A stretch of DNA of 64,000 bases from Gigaspora margarita. Its lineage: Eukaryota; Glomeromycota; Glomeromycetes; Diversisporales; Gigasporaceae. This document shows positions 59,830-64,000 of the stretch, one piece after another (position 1 is the first letter of the stretch; each line of letters starts with the position of its first letter). The DNA is taken from assembly GCA_009809945.1 (NCBI GenBank), contig WTPW01001245.1, forward strand, positions 69,070-133,069, given 5' to 3'. The notes under the pieces are model-generated. The model was not told the DNA's origin and did not search any database. It saw only the letters and a list, made by a program, of their open reading frames with translations. Both the position numbers and the translations under genes were made by a program.

Positions 59830-61017
59830 CTATAACTTGTTTTTGTGTAATTCATTTTTATAAACTTGTAACTATGCACATCTTCTAAATTCTGGCATGA
59901 GCATCTATACCTGTTAAGCCTTGTTACTTATAGTAATCATTTGAGAATAAAAAAAGATATAGTATAATTTTCAGAATCAGAATAGTCTAGTACTTTGGTT
60001 AAGGCTTCTTGATGGCATATGATTGTAGCAAATTTAGGTTTCTATGAACATTAGTAAATAGAATATATTGAAGCAGGACTAGAAATATGAATAGGAGGCT
60101 GTGCCATGTAAATGTTAAGGAATAAAGTATATATGTAAGGTTTTTTGTTCAGAAGGAAAGAAGCTATGTTTTGTAGTGCTATCACTTACCTTGGTAAAGG
60201 CTGTCTCTATCTCTCTTATACCTCTTTTTAAATAACTTTGCAAATATTTGTAACATCAGTCTGGTTGGGTGATATATTGGATAGTTAAGCATATGTAGCT
60301 ACAGTAGTAGAAAAAGTTCTTTGTAGTCAGTTTTGGCTTCATGATTGCATGACAGTGCAAGGACCCTTATTAGTAGATAGTTAGGTTCTGCAGCTACTGT
60401 AGCTATAAGGACCTGAAATTGATACTGCAGGATGACACCTAAATTCTTTTTAGCTATATAGACAAATGTTAGATATCATTTTTATACTTTGGGTTTATGT
60501 AATTGATAGGTGCAGCTTAGGCCTTGGGGTTAGTAAATTTGAGGAGAGGTCAGTGGTTTATGTGTTTGATAGTTGCAAAAATTAGTCCAAGTATCAAAGT
60601 GAAATTTTTACATAATAATCAGTAAGTTATATAAAAAATTTTTTCCAGTAAATTGTAATAGAAACTACAACAATTAATTCCAATCAGTGTATAAAATAGC
60701 ATGATAAAAATCTGGATCTACTGTTTTTTATATTGCATATACTGGTATTTTAAAATTGGACTGGTGCAACAAACAGTACATGTTCTAAAATTTTTTGAAG
60801 TAACTGGTGCATATTGACAAAATAGATTCTCACATACTGCTACCTAAGTTGGCTATGCAAATTAACTACAAATACTTATTTATATAAAAATTTTTTACAG
60901 GGGTTATTTTTGAACTAGTTTTTTTATATAACAGGTACATGTACCAGTAAATTAAAATTTCTATTTTAAATACTGATTCCAATATAAATTAACTTAAAAC
61001 CATACTGCATGTGCAAT
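59830..61017. other. Gene-free stretch of slightly higher complexity
   Basis: 60050-60560 is less AT-rich than its surroundings and includes dyads around gctgcagctactgtagct, but no frame, tRNA or TSD-bounded element was found. Confidence 0.4.
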
Positions 61018-61405
61018 AGCTACTGTATTTATGCAAAATAACACACATGGGCATTATTTTGAAAATTGCATTTTCTTAAAATAGCATAGTTGGTTCCAAA
61101 TTAACGCCCATGTGCATCCAAAATTGCATGCACTCTACATAGCGAATTAATAATCTATTGAAATGACAAATTTAGATAATAAGCAGAAACAAGAATTTTT
61201 TTAGTCAAAGAATCTGATTTAGATCAGAAAGGCTGTATATAAATTTAAGAAATACTAGTTTTTTATGCATCACACATATATAATGACTCAATTTTGTAAA
61301 AATTAGACCTTTACCCTAAAATAATGCCTATGTGCATACTTGAAATAATGCATATCTCCTTGAAATAATGCACAGGTGCATGTTATTTCATGTAAATATA
61401 GTAAC
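61018..61405. mobile_element. Possible MITE with diverged ~42-bp inverted ends
   Basis: gctactgtatttatgcaaaataacacacatgggcattat-type left end opposite the complement of ataatgcacaggtgcatgttatttcatgtaaatatagtaac. Additional acacatgggcattatttt / aaaataatgcctatgtgca dyad inside. Confidence 0.5.
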
Positions 61406-61508
61406 AAGTATTGTGACAAAATTTTTATAGTAATTTATAATAGGAATTTAAGATAGTTAATTCCAATATCAACTAATTTAATAGATGATCAGAATAAAAT
61501 TAGCTCTA

Positions 61509-61712
61509 TTACCACATTGGGGCAATATTAAATTTTGGAATAAGGCCATTTGAATCTAAAAATTTATTTAACATTACCCCCACACCAATAGAGATCCCCT
61601 TAGCATTAAACATATGGGCAGATTTGACTCTAATGTGATTATTGCAAATCTTATGCAGATTGGTTAATTTACATAATACACTATTAAAATTTGGGCTTTG
61701 TAAAAATAACAT
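61509..61712 (-). other. Short open frame, probably spurious
   Basis: 67 codons without a recognisable motif in AT-rich DNA between a MITE and a tandem repeat. Listed only because the stretch holds nothing else. Confidence 0.1.
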
Positions 61713-61734
61713 AACTTTTTAAATATTATAAGTT

Positions 61735-63245
61735 TGAAATTTTATATTTCATATTTATATAAAATAAGATCTTGGCTTCAAAGATCCAAAATTATTTTTT
61801 TAAGATCCTAAATTCTTTCTAGTGACAATGTTAAAAGGTAGACCACATAAAAACACAGAACCATATGTGGTATATGGAAAGAACTTAAAAGAATACAAGA
61901 CTAGTTTCAGTGCTATGGTATGAAAAGTTTCATATTTATATTCAACAAGGTCTTGGCTTCAAAGATCCAAAATTCTTTTTTTAAAATCCTAAATTTTTGC
62001 TAATAACAATGTCAAAGGGTAGGTCATATAAGAATATATAATTTGTACAGTATATGATGAAGATCTTAAAAGAATACAAAACTAGCTTTAGTATTATAGT
62101 ATAAAATTTTTGTGTTTATATTCTAAAAAACTTAGTTTTGATCTAAAATTCTTTTTTTTTGGGATTCCAAACTTTTACTAGTAACAATGGCAAGGTAAAC
62201 GCATAAAAATACAGAATTATGTAAGGGTGTGGCAACTTAGAGAAGTTGGTAAGTTGTCACCTCCAAGTGGCAGGTCTAGGGTTCAAATCCTACTGGCGAT
62301 GCTTTGAAAAATAGATGGGTACACTACCTGTAGTCCTTGGTACACCATCTCAAATAGGAGCCTTTGGGTGCACAAAATCCAAGGACCAGAGAATTGAAAC
62401 CTATTTGGCAAGTCCCAAGTAAGGAGGTAGCAAAGATCTTTAATAGTGCTACCAAAGCCAGAATATCAGAAACCAGAGCCAGAGAATCAGACAACAAGAC
62501 TCTTGAGAAGGGGGTCCACCAACCTGGCTGCTGGAGTCACACTGGAGGAAAAGGACATGAGTTTCAGCAGCATGTACCAAGGGGGGGGAGTCTATTTGGC
62601 GCTTAAAGCCAGGCTGACCAACCCTTCTGAGCTAACTAGTTTGGAAGTTTTGGGATACCAGAGAAGGACTGATAGGAAGGTTGTGGTAGGTGCTAGGTCA
62701 GAGCAAACCTTACAAGGGCAGAAGTAGGTAACAGTAGTGGTTTAAAGTTAGTTCTGACTACAAGTGTTGATATAATGCAGATGTGTAAGTTATTGAAGTG
62801 TAGGTAAATACTGGGATGGGATGGTACTGCTCTACCAAGTTTTCTATCAAGAATAAACTAGTCCTAAGGGGATGTGAAAGAGATCTGGGTGTCCAAACTG
62901 ACTTGTGTTGCACTGCGGATGTCTGGTGAATCAGTTAAGATTGGTCAAGGAGCAGATAAGATCAGAGGGTTTAAATAGGCAGGTATGGTAGCTAGTATAG
63001 AACCTTGGGTGGACCACTTAAATTAGACACCAAAAGTGTACATGTGGCTAGTTGTACCTTCGTCCCTGTATAATTTCTGATGAGTAAACTGAATAAACAC
63101 TATCCCCCAAGATGGGCACTTTGAAACCAAAAAAAAAATACAGAATTACGTGCAGTATACAGCAAATATTAAAGAAATACATGAATAGTTTTTTTTTGGT
63201 ATTTTAGTATTGTGGTATAAATTTTTTATTTTATATTCAACAATA
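61735..63245. repeat. Tandem ~185-bp unit, three copies, third split by a SINE
   Basis: Units begin near tttcatatttatattcaacaaggtcttggcttcaaagatcc (61745, 61930, 62110) and include agaNcttaaaagaatacaa.actag.tt.agt. The third unit is cut by the SINE at 62223-63134 and resumes at 63135. Confidence 0.75.
62206..63151 (+). mobile_element. Long SINE, copy 2, with A/B boxes, poly(A) and TSD
   Basis: 62223 to about 63134 (~910 bp), flanked by aaaatacagaattatgt (62206-62222) and aaaatacagaattacgt (63135-63151; one mismatch in 17). The head contains a box-A-like tggcaacttag (62230-62240) and a box B gggttcaaatcc (62279-62290), the internal promoter of tRNA-derived RNA polymerase III genes. It ends gaaacc(A)n with gaataaac about 45 bp before. 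The 3' ~150 bp is conserved with copy 1 at 12537-13284. Two overlapping open frames inside (62364-62727) are side effects of the GC-richer element. Confidence 0.88.
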
Positions 63246-64000
63246 TTATTTTATTTAAGTTAATTGCTTAGTAAATTAGCATAGATATGATTTAAATCAA
63301 ATACATATGAGCGATATTATTTAACTTAATATAGGCTAAATATTGTAATTTGTCTCTAGTAAAAATGGTAATAACAGAAAAATAAAAGAGAATTACTATT
63401 AAAATATAGTAAATGAAAAGTAAAGCTTTGCTAATAATAAATTGTTTTGGCAATAAATTATTTATTTGTATACTGGTATATTCTAATATTGTTATTAGAT
63501 TATTATTGATTTGATTGGACAGTGATCATGTTTTGATCAACATTATCTCACATATATTACTGTGATTGATTTGATTGGTTAATTGGCATATTTTGATCAT
63601 TGTGTATAACAAAATCGAATTTATGTGACATATTGAATGGAGTCAAATCCGCCTATATGACAAGCCAATAGAAAACAAAAATAAAAAATATAAATAAATC
63701 AAAAAAAAACAGGTATAAATGAACCCAAATTAGGCACATTTTGAACCTAATTTAGGTCTGTTTAATTTTAGTGTTGGTTTACTCCCAAGCAAATATGAAA
63801 AAAATAACATTAAATGAATCTTTAAATTCAAATGGCCTAAGTACAATATGAACTTTTATTATATGCTAAAATCTAACAACAATGACTATAGTAAGTGGTT
63901 TTTTTATTGAGTTAATAGCTCAAGCAATTAATTGAAAGTTGTAGAGCTGACTGAGACGCATCTAATGGTGGTTATATCATTCAAATTGGCCCAGTGTATG
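63246..64000. other. AT-rich end of window
   Basis: Two direct copies of gtgattgatttgattggNNa..g (about 63510 and 63560) with tgatcat motifs. No gene. Confidence 0.5.

Noticed and set aside
62364-62727. Two plus-strand frames of 80 and 93 codons
   Set aside because: Fully inside the SINE, no family resemblance, and not preserved in copy 1.

Overview
The window looks like nuclear DNA of an arbuscular mycorrhizal fungus (Glomeromycotina, Rhizophagus-like). The DNA is strongly AT-rich. Tyrosine-kinase-like (TKL) kinases are fused to Sel1 repeats, introns are short (65-80 nt), a BTB/BACK relic is present, and transposon debris (hAT, Helitron, Crypton-like, Tc1/mariner-like, LTR and SINE) is dense. 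Family names are from recognition of motifs; no database was searched.

Only two protein genes look intact. The first (3813-5990, + strand) is a two-exon Sel1-repeat TKL kinase with complete catalytic motifs. The second (45641 down to 40589, - strand) is the most unusual locus here. A three-repeat Sel1 exon and a zinc-ribbon/kinase-like module are separated by about 3.4 kb. That space is filled by 26 tandem intron-like units of roughly 80-140 bp. In all 26, a YAG acceptor is followed by exactly three nucleotides and then a GTRAGY/GTAAAT donor. The flanks are conserved but the three bases take 16 different values. No possible joining order can create a stop codon, and the full model is in frame from the Sel1 exon to the kinase stop. 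I read this as an array of single-codon micro-exons able to produce a combinatorially variable linker, upstream of a kinase domain whose catalytic HRD Asp is Asn.

The rest is a graveyard of related gene families and mobile elements. 0-3 kb: two hAT-type non-autonomous elements with perfect 8-bp target duplications, and a GC-rich minisatellite with an assembly gap. 9.9-11.6 kb: a decayed Sel1-kinase gene. 12.5-13.3 kb: a long SINE (second copy at 62.2-63.1 kb). 13.7-16.4 kb: a decayed Helitron Rep. 17.4-20.2 kb: a mariner-like shell holding a Crypton-like tyrosine-recombinase relic. 21.5-25.7 kb: a minus-strand LTR retrotransposon carrying Sel1-like repeat remains. 27.5-28.1 kb: a BTB/BACK relic. 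28-40 kb: no genes, but foldbacks, tandem arrays, a hAT-like element with a nested retroposon (perfect 18-bp duplication) and mariner-type MITEs. 46.7-58.7 kb: nested hAT-type elements, a hAT transposase relic and a palindromic satellite. 58.7-64 kb: MITEs, a 185-bp tandem repeat and the second SINE.

Repeated themes are Sel1 repeats in four separate contexts (two genes, one pseudogene, one retroelement passenger), and non-autonomous hAT elements that each carry their own subterminal motif array beside a related YAGNGATGG-type terminus.
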